Shown: piece by piece, positions 11,031-23,036 of the stretch
Position numbering within the stretch: the first letter of the stretch is position 1
Layout of the letters: every line of letters begins with the position of its first letter
From: Rhipicephalus microplus
Lineage: Eukaryota > Arthropoda > Arachnida > Ixodida > Ixodidae
Assembly (NCBI RefSeq): GCF_043290135.1
Contig: NC_134700.1
Coordinates: 81,245,500-81,309,499 of the forward strand
Reading direction: 5' to 3'
Length of the DNA stretch: 64,000 nucleotides
The notes under the pieces: generated by a model
Told to the model about the DNA's origin: nothing
Seen by the model: the letters and a program-made list of their open reading frames with translations, nothing else
Databases searched by the model: none
Translations under genes and position numbers: made by a program

Positions 11031-12294
11031 TTTTTTTTGGGCAACAACAGAGGTTGCCCTGGGGCTATGTCAAAATACAACATTTAAAGTCACCTGACTA
11101 GGCCCCTAGCCCCAGGCAGCACAATCACACAAGCACTAGTTTAATACAAAACAAAAATTGCTTAGAAACCATAATTCAAAACCTTATACAATTGATTGTT
11201 CAAATATATAAAAATATCAGGCAAACTATACACAGTTTGTATTCATTTCTGAAACCTGTAGTCAAACCTAGTAAGCATCAATATGTGTAATAAAATAACG
11301 CTTGTTATACACAAAAAATAGTTTTCTTTTACAAAGATTCAACCCAAAAGCATTTCTACAAAAACACAAAAACACGCTCGCACAAAATAATGAAGCTACA
11401 AATGAGGAGACAGAAGAACATGACCTTATTGCTCGAGTAGAAGCTGTTTAACTTTTTTCCGGAAGGCTAGCAAAGAAGAGCAGCTGTGCATTACATCAAG
11501 TAGAGAAGGGTACAAATTTAAAAGAGTTGGTAGCTGCCATTGGAACAGTTGTGTGCCGTAACGTGTCCTAGTCTGATTTTTTCCTTCAATGCAGTGTGTC
11601 CATGACTATAATGCTGATGAACATTAGTATATAATGATAAAAATATTTCTGTATCTGATTGTAAGTTCAGGAAGGCTGTTTCAGCTAGGCGTTGATTATA
11701 TTTGTCCTTAATAGTCAATACTCAGCTATATTTAAAATAAGAAGAAACATGTTGTCGACTTGGTAAGTTGGGAATGAATCGTAAACCACGTTTTTGCATT
11801 AAAGAACATGCATGTTTGTTTTTGACGTAGCGCCCCAGATTAGTACACAAAACTGTAGCCTTGTGTGAACAGCACAATGGTAAAGTTGTCGTTTTATGTT
11901 CTCGGGTAATAACATGCGAAGTTAGTTTTAGGGCACCAATTGTTTGGGCTACACTACGTTTTACATAATTTACATGATACGTCCACCGAAGGGATTCGTG
12001 GAAATAGACACCAAGGAACTTACATTCTGAAACTTGTTGTAACACTTCTGATTTCGAACGATATGTCATTTTGACTTTGGACCGGTTTATTTATAGCAGA
12101 AAAGATAATATACTTAGTTTTTTGCGTATTTAAAAGTAGCTGATTTGTACTTAACCACTGCGATAAATTTTAGAGGTAAATATTAGCATAACGTACAATG
12201 ACTGCTAGATCTTTTGAAGAGAAAAACACATTTGTGTCGTCAGCGTATAACACAATTTCAGGAGTCTCAGGAATGTTGACAATATCGTTATTAT
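11031..12294 (-). pseudogene. LINE RT/C-terminal half (3' part of LINE split by the gypsy element)
   Basis: The minus strand immediately downstream of the left LTR reads NNDIVNIPETPEIVLYADDTNVFFSSKDL, the RT catalytic block (Y-A-D-D). It then continues through SECKFLGVYFHESLRWTYHVNYV near 11960-12060, VITREHKTTTLPLCC, and a C-terminal stretch ending near 11518. The part 11031-11517 is the presumed 3' UTR, in which I see no further motif. The 5' half of the same LINE lies beyond the inserted Ty3/gypsy element at 17343-19307. Frame changes and an incomplete C-terminus show that it is inactive. Confidence 0.75.
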
Positions 12295-12435
12295 TGTTAC
12301 GGGATAAGAGACTTTTGTACAAAATAGGTTTACAGAGGGAAACACACAGGCAGTAGTCACAATGGCTGATTGGCACCCTCGCGTGCCTATCAGCTGCTTG
12401 AGTTCTTCCTCTTCCTTTACTTCATCTCTGTGACA
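12295..12435 (-). repeat. 3' LTR of old gypsy element
   Basis: 141 bp, TG...CA ends. It is preceded on the minus strand by a short G-rich tract (CGGGGGTCC) that could serve as polypurine tract. Confidence 0.92.
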
Positions 12436-15000
12436 GGACCCCCGGGCGTTGGTGTGCCGTCTCGGCGCGAGTCCGGATAAGTGCGAGAGATATAAGGTTT
12501 CATGCGCGTAACATGGACAATGTCGACAAGTGACGAACTTGATGTATTGGAGTGCAATGACGCCATCTCGTAGTTGACGTCGCTAACTTGACACAAGACT
12601 AGGTAGGGTGCTGCGTATCGGGACGAAAGTTTTTCGGAAAGACCTTCACGGCAACACAGTGACCAGAGGAGCACGCGGTCACCTGGGGCAAACGTTATAT
12701 TACGATGCCGGTGATCGTAGCGTGCTTTTTGCATATCCTGTGACCTGGTGAGACGAGACTGGGCGACTTGACGAGCCATGTGAGTCCGATCAATGGCTTC
12801 GCGAGCGTACTCGGAAGCAGATGGCTTGAGAGGCAAGGTGGTTTCAAATGGCAATATAGGGTCACGACCATACAAAAGATAAAAAAGTGAAAATCCCATG
12901 GTGCCATGTCGAGAGGAATTATATGCGGAAGTCACATAGGCCAACGTGGTGTCCCAGTCACGGTGATCTTCGGAGACGTACATCGAAAGCATCTGTGTGA
13001 GCGTGCGGTTGAGGCGTTCAGTTAGGTCATTAGTTTGTGGGTGGTAGGCGGTAGAGAACTTATGTGCTGTGGCACACGATCGAAGAAGGTGGTTGACAAC
13101 TTTGGACAAGAAAGAGCCACCGTGGTCCGTAAGCAGCTGTCAGGGTGCACCGTGGTGTAAGATGACGTCACAAAAAAGAAAATCAGCGACGTCAGTGGTG
13201 CAACAGGTTGGAATAGCCTTTGCCTTTGTTACCGCTAACGGTCGCATATTCTGTGGCGACGGCCATCCATTCATTTCCCAGTGTCGTCGTCGGAAAAGGG
13301 CCAGAAAAGTCGAGTTCCACGCGATGAAATGGTTCAGAAGGGACTTCAATTGGGTGAAGATATCCAGCTGGCAGCAAAGAAGGTCTTTTCCGGCACTGGC
13401 AGAGGTCGCAAGTGGTGACATATCGACACAAGCTGCGGTACAGTCCTGGCCAGATGAATCGATGTTGCACGCGGTCGTATGTGCGGGAAATACCGAAGTG
13501 TCCCGCTGTTGGTGCGCCGTGAAGTTGTTCAAGTTTGGCAGGCCGTAGATGACGAGGAATGACGAGAAGAAGCTCAGGGCCTTCAGTGCTGACATTGCGG
13601 CGGTAGAGGATGCCGTCCTGCAGTACGAACATACTGGATTCAGTGTGATGGCCGTCAGACTGAATGGCGTTGATGATAGTGCACACTGACTCATCCCTTC
13701 GTTGTTCAATGCGCATATCGCTGATATCAGTAAACACCATTATGCTGCTCTCCAGGTCAGGCGCAACCGGATCAGGAGGATCCACCGGATGACGAGAAAG
13801 CCAGTCTGCGTCCTTGTGCAAACGGCCAGGTAGCTGATGCTAAACGAAAATTCATGCAGACTCAGAGCACAGCGACCCAGACGTCCAGTAGGATCCTTCA
13901 GAGAAGTTAGCCAGCAGAGGGCGTGGTAGTCCGTAACGACGGAGAATATGCGACCATATAAATATGGCCGGAACTTGGCAACGGCCCACACTGAAGCTAA
14001 AGATTGTCTCTCGGTAATGGAATAATTCCTCTCAGGGGGAGAAAGCAGGCGACTGGCGTAAGCTATCACGCACTGTCTGCCGTGGTGCCGCTGAGAGAGA
14101 ACTGCGCCGATACTGTGGCCACTGGCGTCGTTTCGAATTTCTGTGGAAGCAGAAGGATTGAAGTGGGCGAGTATGGGGGGCGTAGTTAGGTAGCCGATGA
14201 GAGCTGTGAACGATTGAGCCTGCTCAGGGCCCCATGAGAAGGTGATATCTTTCTTCAGGAAATCTGTGAGTAGCCTAGTAATCTCAGCGAAGTTTTTCAC
14301 GAAACGACGAAAGCACGAACATAAGCCGATGAAGCTCCGGACATCGGATGTAGAATGGGGCACCAGAAAGTTACGAACGGCGTGGATAATTTCGGGATCT
14401 GATTGGACGCCATCGATGTTTACAAAATGGCCCAGAATGGCAATCTGACGGCGGCCAAATTGACATTTCTCGGAACTGAGTTGAAGCCCAGCTGTTATGA
14501 AGACTGCGAGAACTGCAGCGAAACGGGTCTGATTAATATCAAAAGTAGATGAAAAGATCATCACATTGTCTAGGTAACAAAGACAGGTAAACCACTTATA
14601 ACCACGCAGGAGAGAGTCCATCATTCGTTCGAATATGGCACGGGCGTTACATAGTCCAAAAGGCATGAACTTAAACTTTTATAAACCATCCGGTGTAATG
14701 AAGGCCGTCTTCTCGCGGTCCATTTCATCGACAGAAATCTGCTAGTAGCCGGACCGAAGATCAATAGACGAGAAGTATGTAGTGCCATGCCGGCAGTCCA
14801 ACGCGTCATCGATGCGGGGTAGCGGGTATACGTCTTGTCGCGTGATCTTGTTGGGATAGCAATAGTCAATGTATAAGTGCCAGGTACCGTCCTTTTTCTT
14901 CACAATGACGAAAGGGGAGGCCCAAGGACTACTTGATGGTTCTATGATACCTTCGTTTAGCATTTTGTCAACTTCCGCTTGGATAATTCTGCGCTCAGCG
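12417..15000 (-). pseudogene. Gypsy pol: RT, RNase H and integrase with stops and frameshifts
   Basis: Minus-strand blocks in order. RT start MLNEGIIEPSSSPWASPFVIVKKKDG, with DVYPLPRIDDALD and an in-frame stop just after YFSSIDLRSGY (near 14742). Next come MPFGLCNARAIFERMMDSLL and CYLDNVMIFSS near 14550-14590, where the catalytic Y-L-D-D has become Y-L-D-N. RNase H reads NDASGHSIGAVLSQ and RPYLYGR near 13950-14130. The integrase zinc-binding His-His-Cys-Cys region (LHGAPTAGHFG...CDLCQCRKR) lies near 13390-13530. A frameshift follows, then the core end (AYHPQTNDLTERLNRTL near 13040) and a GDRVLLW-containing C-terminal domain ending VDIVHVTRMKPYI and a stop at 12417. Lesions in RT and between integrase blocks mean no active enzyme. 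Confidence 0.9.
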
Positions 15001-15360
15001 TGGGAGACACGATAGGGGCATCGGTGAATAGTACTGGCGTCACCAGTGTTTATACGGTGCTGAACGGTGGATGTTTGCCTTAGAGGTCTGTCGTCGAAAT
15101 AAAAAAAGTCGGTCTAGGACGCGAGAAGGTGATGAATGTCGTTGGCGTGCGCAGGATTGAGGTCGGGTGCAATCATCTTCGAGAAACGATTTGGTAGAGA
15201 ATAGGTGCTGTTAGCTACAGAACACTGAAGTAAATTCATCTAGGTTGTGAGAGCCGCTATTTCGAAATCGTCAGCATTTGATACGCTGGCCAAGAACATG
15301 CCACGAGGAAGTACTCGAGGGCACAAGCTAAAATTGAGAAGTGAGAGCTAGGTACAGTTT

Positions 15361-16047
15361 TTAGTGACAGTCACAAGCGTATGGGGAATGGCGATGTTGC
15401 GGCTCAAAAATGTCGGCGAGAGGAAGGGGGACATATTGAACATCGGGAACCTGTTGCTGTGCGATCAAAACGACGTAGGTGGCTGCCTGAGGTGACATTC
15501 GCATATCCTGAAGAGAGCACAGGCGCTGCGAGGCAGCGTGGGGTTCAGCGACTATCTGAGGCAGCTCTAGCTGAAGGACGCCGGCAGCACAATCGATAAG
15601 AGCAGAATGATTTGACAAGAAGTCCATACCTCGGATAACGTCATTAGGGCAGTGGTCAATCACGGATAAAATGATAGAAGTAGTGTGATCCTTTATACTT
15701 AAGCGGGCAGTGCACAGACCGAGAACCATCGGCGTGCCACCATCGGCCACACGGAGCATTTGTGCAGCCACTGGTGTAAGAGCTTTCTTTAAGCGTATGC
15801 GTAGACTTGAACTCATGACCGAAATGCTTGTGCCGGTGTCTACAAGTGCTTGTACATGTACGCCATCTACTTCAATGTCTATTACATTTCGTCTGGTGGC
15901 AAAGGAGAGAGGATTTGCTGCGGAAGTCGTCAATGCAGCAGCACAATGCAGCAGCACCGGAAGTCGCCAATGCAGCAGCATGTTGAGCAACGTATTTGCG
16001 GCGAACGAGACTGGTGCCCACGTGCTGAAGGCGAGCGGCCCTACCAA
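15361..16047 (-). pseudogene. Gypsy aspartic protease region
   Basis: Open minus-strand frame with NVIDIEVDGVHVQALVDTGTSISVMS near 15800-15900 (active-site D-T-G), a hydrophobic second half VIDHCPNDVIRGMDFLSNHSALIDC near 15590-15660 (I-L/R-G-M-D-F-L is the usual flap-distal motif), and a C-terminal stretch running on to 15361. Active-site residues are kept, but the frame ends before RT and the gag-side junction is shifted, so it is not part of a continuous polyprotein. The region 15001-15360 before RT has only short open pieces. Confidence 0.85.
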
Positions 16048-16149
16048 GTGTTCCGAGAATGGTCAACGGCATTGGACTCTTGGGCAGCACAATATGTGCG
16101 GGTGGTACCGTCGAAACGGGCCATATTGGTCGATGCACGAGGTGCCGAG

Positions 16150-17125
16150 AACCATGTGTTGTGGCAGTAACGAGCAATATGTCCGACACAGTAGCAGTTG
16201 AAACATACAGGGTGGTTATCTGCAGTTCGCTACTCAGCCGGGTTTCGAGTAGGTGGAGAAAACCGTCGGTCGGAGGAGGGCATCGCGATAGGGCGTTCGC
16301 TGACTCTGGGCGCGGTGACATGGCACACGGAATGCACTCCGATGTTTCAAGCTCCTGGCACACGATGGCTTGAACAAGAGGAACAGTAACAGGAGTGGTA
16401 TCGGTACTGCGCGAATAGAATGCCGAGGGTGTCATTGCTTCCAGTCCGCGACGAACTAAGAGCGTCAGGTCTCCCAGCGGCGACGGAAATTCTGTTGCGG
16501 ACTGGTCCTCACAAGTCGGTGTTGCAGTAGTGTTTGGAAGTCGGGTGAATGTTGGCATAATGCAGCGACTTTTCACTTTCTCGAGCTGACGACACTTTTT
16601 GATGATCGCGTGCATGGTGGAACAGCCCTTGCACATCAGCAGATTGAACGCGTCGTCGGCAATCCCTTTCAGGACATGCCCGACCTTGTCACCTTTTGTC
16701 ATGTTGGTTTCGGCTTTTCGGCAGAGGGCCAGCACGTCTTGAATGTATGCGAGGTAGGATTCCGTGGGAGATTGGGCATGATAGGCCAATTCCTTTTCGG
16801 CGGCGATCTTGTGACTCGCGGTTTTGCCAAACACCCCTCGCATCTTTTCTTTGCATTGGTCCCAGCTTGTGAGTTCTTCTTCGTTGTTTTCATACCACGC
16901 CTTGGCCGTGCCTCTCAAGTAAAACAGTACATTAGCGAAAAGAAGTGTGGGATCTCATCTGTTCGGCCCACTCACTCGTTCGAACATGGATGACCAATCG
17001 CCAAAGTCGACGCCATCGGTCCCACAGAATGTACCGGTATCCTTAAGTGGCGTGAAAACGTATGGTTGCGACGCCGTGTTCATGGGAGACGCTTACGTTG
17101 ACGCGGAGGGCTCAGCAGTGGCCAT
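16150..17125 (-). pseudogene. Gypsy gag with CCHC knuckle, broken
   Basis: The start is chosen at ATG 17125, 72 bases inside the 5' LTR. The N-terminus reads MATAEPSAST, then VFTPLKDTGTFCGTDGVDFGDW and LRGTAKAWYENNEEELTSWDQ, with two in-frame stops before 16918. The capsid-like part continues EKMRGVFGKTASHKIAAEKELAYHAQ, SYLAYIQDVLALCRKAETNMTKGDKVGHVLKGI (16918-16560). A zinc knuckle CFNCYCVGHIARYC (C-x2-C-x4-H-x4-C) lies near 16165-16206 but in a different frame from the capsid, so a frameshift occurred between about 16210 and 16500. Confidence 0.85.
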
Positions 17126-17197
17126 GGCTGGAAAACCGATGCGATGTCCGCTGCGGAGCTCCGTTGCGTGATGGTTACCTTGCACCTCTCACCAATA

Positions 17198-17338
17198 TGT
17201 TACGGGGTTAAAGACTTCTGTACAAAATGCGTTTACAGAGGTAAACACACAGGCAAGAGTCAGAATGGCTGATTGACACCCTCGCGCGCCTATCAGCTGC
17301 TTGAGTTCTTCCACTTTCTTTACTTCATCTCCGTGACA
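17198..17338 (-). repeat. 5' LTR of old gypsy element
   Basis: 141 bp, same ends as the copy at 12295-12435. About 15 mismatches to it, without indels, as counted by eye. Confidence 0.92.
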
Positions 17339-17342
17339 ATAT

Positions 17343-19302
17343 AAAAACGAAATAGTACCGGTCCTTATATAGATCCTTGTGGGACACCAAAAGCGAGGTA
17401 TCCAGCATCTAATAATACGTTATTATTTACAACAAACTATACTCTATTTGAGAGATAACTCAGCAGTAGCTTATACATAATGCCACGTATTCCGTAATAT
17501 GGGAGCTTTCTGATAAGAATATGATGCTTGATTGACTCAAAAGCTTTTTTAAAATCAATAAAAATACAAATTGTATGAAGGCAGTTTTCTATGTTGGAAA
17601 CAATTTTTTCTTTAATGTTAACTAAAGCTGATTCTGTTGATTTTCCCTTTTGAAACCCATATTGTTTTGGAGATAACAGTTGATATTTTTAGGTGAATAG
17701 TTATTCAGGCGTTCATTACTTTTTCAGCGATCTTTCAAAAAAAGTGGGAGGATAGATATTGGCCTGTAATTAGAAATATTGCTAACCGCGCCTTCCTTGT
17801 ATAAGACACTAACATTGGCTATCTTCATTTTGTCTGGAAACGTACCGGTTTCCAAGATTAAGTTACATAAATGAGAGCATATAACAAATTAAATCAGAGG
17901 CTGCCTTAATAGGTGCCGCTTTGATACCATCCAAACCACAAGCACAATTATTTTTAAGTTCATGTATGGAATCGCTGATTTTCATAGAAGTTGTAGTGAA
18001 AAGAAACACTGCTTTCTGCAGACTTGGAGGCATGTACCTTTCGGCTTCGTCGTTGGCATTTTCGTTGTAAGCCCGGAGGTTAAGAAATGACGATCAATTT
18101 CATTTGCAAGATCTTTACCTTTAAATGTGTGATCCACAGTTTTGATTTCCGTTGGCAAAATAGTAGTTGTTCTGCGTAATAAATCCTTTACGGTGCGCCA
18201 TGTGTTACTCGGATCGTAAAATATGTCGGCGAATTCGGTCGAGTAGTATCGAATACGATATTGCTTTATTTCACTAGAAAGTTTGTTCCGGAGTAATTTG
18301 TACTCTTTTAGTAGTGATAATTCACGTGAAGTCATCAACTTGTTAAATAATTTATTTCTTGCTTTTATTTTGTGTAGTAGCTCTTTTGTAATCCAAGGTT
18401 TTCTGATTTTTCTGCAGCTTCGCAAGACTTCTGGAAAGGTGACATTGTACAACTCAATAATTTTGTTAATAACCTTATCGTACAGAACATTTGGGTCCAT
18501 CTCTCTCAAGTACTGCGTCCAATTTGTAGATGCTACGTGTTGGCAAAGATGTTCAGTATTGCCCCAAGTTACCTGACGTATTATTGTTTTGTCTCTGCTT
18601 TTTTCACATCTTTTTAAATTTTTTTTCAGACCAAAATAGAAAAGAGATAAGTGGTCACTCAAATCGCTCGTTAAAAAACCCACACGAATATCATTTTGGT
18701 CAAGATTTGTTAAGGAGAGGTCAATCAGTGCATCACTTGACGGTGTGATACGAGTAGGACAATCGATTACGCCGGAAAAACCATTTACGGAAAGCATATT
18801 GCGAAATTCTCTATTTAGATCTGAAACTTGCAAAAGATTTTTGGGGACATTGAAGTCCCCAAAAATAACAGCTGGCATCTTAGAATTTGATATAAATTCT
18901 AATACAGGTTCAAGAAACAGATAAAATCGGCTTAAAAACCCAGAAGGTGGACGATAAATCACACTGACTATGAATGCACTTGTTTTTATGAAAAGTGATT
19001 CGAAGTTTGGATGAATAGTACAATAATTCCGAAGAACGTCATAGGAGTATTTGTTCTGTAAGTAAATGGCAACACCACCACCACCTTTCTTTTTTGTCCT
19101 ACATATTGCTTCGCAGTGATACCCGTCTATCACTGTTGTATCACTGGTACTCCAAAACCATGTCTCAGTAAAAGCCAATACGTCAAATTGTTTATTGAAA
19201 GAAGATAGCAACAAATTTAATTCCTCCTCTTTATTTGTGCATTTATATGAAAAAAGAAAAATAGTGGGACGGTTTGCTAAACTCCACATATTGTTAAACC
19301 AT

Positions 19303-19307
<5 letters not shown>
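17343..19307 (-). pseudogene. LINE endonuclease and RT N-half (5' part of LINE split by gypsy element)
   Basis: The long minus-strand frame 17982-19307 (441 codons, only its end is frameshifted) encodes an apurinic-type endonuclease. It has FDVLAFTETWFWSTSDTTVIDGY near 19130-19200, KKGGGGVAIYLQ, VSVIYRPPSG near 18945, MPAVIFGDFNVPKN near 18850, LIDLSLTN near 18710 and TSDLSDHLSLF near 18660. The catalytic E, D-x-N and D-H are therefore present. The RT N-half continues in broken frames through 17343, where GVPQGSI-x-GPVLFRFYI runs into the gypsy LTR. The first residues are missing, so the LINE is 5'-truncated at an AATC array. The EN family without RNase H and the RT style suggest CR1/Jockey. 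Confidence 0.85.
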
Positions 19308-19369
<62 letters not shown>

Positions 19370-19410
19370 CATCAATCAAACAATAATCACTCACTTAATC
19401 AATCAATCAA
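19303..19410. repeat. (AATC)n microsatellite
   Basis: Tetranucleotide ATCA array with a few interruptions near 19370-19400, exactly at the 5'-truncated end of the minus-strand LINE. Confidence 0.95.
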
Positions 19411-19640
19411 CCGATTGTATGTTGAGCCTATAATGGCTCACCGGTTTTTGAACCATAGCCTCCGAGATGGCCAGTGTGCGGCGGACATCACGGAGGCCAT
19501 GTTTGAACATGCATTTTCTTTAATTTGTCGTATTGCTGATTTACTTTCTATTTTTTATTGTTTTGTGTTAAACCTCTTCTGTAACACCTTTATGCGCCTT
19601 AGGGGTACAGTAAATAAATACATACAGTAATCGTTTGCGC
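19411..19640 (+). repeat. Possible LINE 3'-UTR fragment
   Basis: T-rich sequence ending TGCGCCTTAGGGGTACAGTAAATAAATACATACAG, a style typical of CR1-type 3' ends. No coding part is attached, so confidence is low. Confidence 0.35.
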
Positions 19641-20339
19641 AAAACGGCGACCTTCAAGTTATGCATAATTTGGAGGTTGGAGGGACTTAATCTGAAAGGT
19701 GATTTTCAACCTCTTCAATTTATTTCGACTTACATCACAATTTATACACTACATTGAAAGAAAACAATTGAATGCTCGATGATTTCTCAAACCTATTTTT
19801 CGCTTCAGTTCATGTGGTTGTGTCTAGCTCATAAGCAGCGAACTTCAAAATCAAGATGGGAGCCTACAGATGAAAACACATAGTGCGATAACTTAACAAA
19901 AACAACATTAAACAATATGTACTACGCTAGTCAGCACGAACCTCGGCGCCCTCTTCTCTCATGCAGTCGCGAACCGGTCATACCATGGACGGCCAGTCTT
20001 CTTCCTTTAGCGCGTGGTGTGATGGTACGAACAATCCACAGGGCAATGCGTAGTTTGCATGTCATTTATTTGGTGGCATCTACAAACGCATGAAGCGGTG
20101 TGCATCTTCGGAACATGATGAGAAACTTGTGGCAATAATCCTCCTCCTGAAACGCATCGCGCTGGTGCGTCCAGAAGTCCGACAGTTTTGAAGGGCGGGA
20201 CTTGTCTTGATGCTGGAATGCGTGTATTGGTTACGTCCTTTAACGCCTCTCGTAGTAGAGTTTCATGGACAGTACATGTAGGACTTCTAAATCGTATCTT
20301 CGTCGTATTTCGCACTCTTGGCCTTCAGTCAATGGTGAT
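19641..20339. other. No recognised gene
   Basis: A 102-codon minus-strand frame at 20007-20315 lacks a known motif. Because it lies just downstream (minus) of a gypsy integrase tail, it could be that element's 3' region or LTR, but no LTR pair is visible. Confidence 0.4.
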
Positions 20340-20870
20340 GACCTTGCAGTTTTAGGTACTTAACGGGCGAAGTACCTAGTAAGGGCCGAAATAGCGCCGC
20401 ATCAGCTTTTCAGAATGGCCACGTGCACGAACAGCAGTCTATTCGACACTTCGTCTTCGGGGTTGTACTGGACATCTGTTCGTTTTAGATTACACAGATG
20501 TGGTTCGACGTACTGCTATAAAATATGCGGCGCCGTACCAACCATCATGCCTCTTCTGTACTTTCTATGTATTCGCTGTTGCCGCGTCATCCTCGTTCAT
20601 ATTATTTACAGGTAACATTGCGTTTAAGGTAGTTGTTACTGTCCTACCATGAACAAGCTGAAATGGTGTGAAATGAGTAGTCCCATGTACTGCGGTGTTA
20701 TACGCAAACGTAAAGCGTACGGTAAAACGCTGTGCCAGGTTTGGTCTTCGACATCCGTATAAATTGCGATCACGTCAGATAGCGTTCTATTGAGGCTTTC
20801 TGTTAGATCGGTTGTTTGTCTTTGACCAGGTGTAGTTCTTCTGTGGTCGGTATTCGTTAGTTTCATTGTA
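20340..20870 (-). pseudogene. Gypsy integrase C-terminal relic
   Basis: The minus strand reads HRRTTPGQRQTTDLTESLNRTLSDVIAIYTDVEDQTWHSVLPYALR (20866-20720), the integrase core end where the family has H-P-Q-T-N-G-L-T-E-R-L-N-R-T-L. About 350 bases downstream EKLMRRYFGPY-VLRPLS (near 20400-20345) is the GPY/F module. The middle is scrambled. No RT and no LTR remain, so it is an isolated fragment. Confidence 0.7.
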
Positions 20871-22814
20871 GACTCACTGCGCTGGATGAAAAGCGTAATG
20901 GTCTGGCCTGCTCCATAATTGCGTCATGGCTGGTTTCTTTCACCACCGCTGCGGCGCTACCTGCAGGACTATTGGCGCGGCGCGGTTGCAGCAGTTATGT
21001 TGGAGCGCGTGAATTCATGTGAGAGGCAAAATCGTATTTTAAAAGTCATCTAAGTTTTACATTAAAGTTTGTTACTGACCTTGCTTGTACACAAGTGCAG
21101 CTCTTGGGAATTTTCTGTCTTGTTCTGCCCAAGATGCCACTTCTCGCACCGCTCGCTTTTCGCAAAAGAAGTATAAACAAGAGCATATTCTGCTGGTACT
21201 CAAGAGACCACAACTGACTGATCTCGAAGGGCCACACATTTTCTAGTGCATCAAAATTCTTCGTTGTGGCTTTGAGTTGGTCACTTCGTATTTAATCACT
21301 TTATTAAAAAAAGTGATATGAAAAACTGCAGCTGTTTGTTACACTACAAAGTGAGACAAACCTTTTCCCTAATCTAAACACGTTTATAGTACACATTTGA
21401 TATAGTATCGTATACAACAGTCACGAAATACTGCTTAGCATATGTGTTCCTATCTCAAGGAAGAAAATTGGAGCCACTTTAAAATTTTAAGGACTGACAA
21501 CTTTAATACTGAGAAACTCTTTGCGCGCTCTTACGAATTCGATAATATGAATATGGTGAAACGGAAAGAATGATGAAGAGGCTGCAAACGTACGAAAAAA
21601 AAACTGTTCATGCTTTTTGGTTTTTCGTTTCTTGCCACGATGCCGAAATTGTCTTACGCCAGGGTCCGTCAAGACATATTTCCGCCACGAATAAGACGTT
21701 GTAAAATTAGCGCTACCAAGTGAAAAAGAAAAAAAAGAAACTATTCACGAGAGCGGTCCCTCAGTCGGCGACAAAAATTACGAAAAACGCCCTGTGCTTT
21801 GACGACTGAGCTACTGAAGCAACTTCTGGGCTTCGTACGAATGATCTCTGGGCGATATTCACCAAGAATCACCGACTAGTGGACACTCACTGAAGCGTGC
21901 CTAGTGTGGATTGATGGCCCCTGCATCATCTACTAGTCACATAAGGCTAGCATGTGCGCACATGTTATGCTCGTCCTCAAAGGGTGGCTTGTACCGCTAT
22001 GTTAGTGCAAGTTTAACAGCTTGTATACGTTTGCTTAGCACGATATAGAGATTAATTTGGTCTTGCTCGACTGCATATGCACTTTAACAATGCGGAGTTG
22101 GGCACTTACCGAAAACGCTGCGTATTGTTCGCCAGGGCCATGTCGGTGTAGGTGTTGCTCTTTAATTGAAACCCATCGTAAAGTTTACTTTGCGTCGTGC
22201 CAAGCTTGAGCAGTACTAAAATTTTGTAAATACAGCATTTTAGCGACTCAGTCGTAAATGAAGTTCAGTGATGTGGTTGTTAGGCGTGTAACTATACGGA
22301 GCTCTTACTTACAGGACCAGCTTTAATTGTGCTTGAGATAACCTTGAATTGTACAATCCTGGTTCTATTACACGAACTACTTTTGTTTGAAAGGACTTCT
22401 TGAGGGCCTAGTTGTTGCATATTGACGAGAATTACCTAGCGCAAAAAAGAAAAAAAAAACTCTGCGTTTTTTTCTTGCGGTAAACAATTCTCGCCAAAGT
22501 TACTGTTTACACTCTAAGGCAAAATCAACCGAAGAAGGAGTAACGGAGCCCAATAGCCGCGCGCGATTGACGGATATACCGTTGAGGAGCAACCACAGAG
22601 GAAAGCGTGCCACGCGAAACCACTTCGTTCTCAAGCACGCTCCAAAGGGATGAACCGCCCTGGGATTGCAGGCAGCGTGAAAAGCGTTGCAAGGTGACCA
22701 GCTCTCCTTCTCCTCTTCTGCTGGCTCAGTCTTTCCCCGTATTTTACCGGCGGTGGTTCGTGTTGCGTAGCACTCGGAGTGCTCGACCACGGCCACCTGG
22801 TTTTGACAATCTAA
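20871..22814. other. No recognisable gene
   Basis: Nearly 2 kb of mixed intronic sequence with only short open frames and no repeat that I can name. One AT-rich stretch near 21.3-21.7 kb. Confidence 0.45.
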
Positions 22815-23036
22815 CCCCCGTATTCTATAACGCCCCCTTCACTCAACGCTCCACATTCACTTGAGAATGCCGATGGGAGCGCCATCTCTAGGCAGGAAAA
22901 ATCACTGCATATCAGTCATAAGTTGCTGCTATTCTTGAGTAGCGCAGCGCTATTTTCAGCCGAGCAGCGGTGCAGTGCGCAACACGGTCACGTGAAGGGT
23001 GAAAGTCGAGTCAAGGAGCGTCTGTGAATACGGGAG
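22815..23036. mobile_element. 222-bp MITE with TAA target duplication (PIF/Harbinger-like)
   Basis: Termini are inverted. The left end reads CCCCCGTATTCTATAACGC and the right end, reverse-complemented, reads CTCCCGTATTCACAGACGC. The trinucleotide TAA flanks both ends (22812-22814 and 23037-23039). No coding capacity. A 3-bp TAA duplication is typical of PIF/Harbinger-derived MITEs, and I recall CCCGTATTCACAGACGCTCC as a dispersed tick repeat end. Confidence 0.62.

Larger units (their letters stand above)
12295..17338 (-). mobile_element. Old Ty3/gypsy LTR retrotransposon
   Basis: 5044-bp element read on the minus strand, bounded by 141-bp LTRs (12295-12435 and 17198-17338) that begin TGTTACGGG and end GTGACA on the plus strand. 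LTRs differ at about 15 of 141 positions by eye, so the insertion is old. Flanks TTAT (12291-12294) and ATAT (17339-17342) are a 4-bp TSD with one mismatch. Internal order is gag, protease, RT, RNase H, integrase, with several stops and frameshifts. It sits inside the RT palm of a LINE, between the codons for FYI and NDI. A putative primer-binding site starting TGG lies 3 bases inside the 5' LTR (minus strand, near 17194). Confidence 0.93.

Noticed and set aside
13069..13709. 159- and 189-codon frames on the plus and minus strands
   Set aside because: Shadows of the gypsy integrase region, which is read in another minus-strand frame with clear motifs.
20007..20315. 102-codon minus-strand frame as a host gene
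   Set aside because: No domain, no splice sites. It lies beside gypsy integrase remains.
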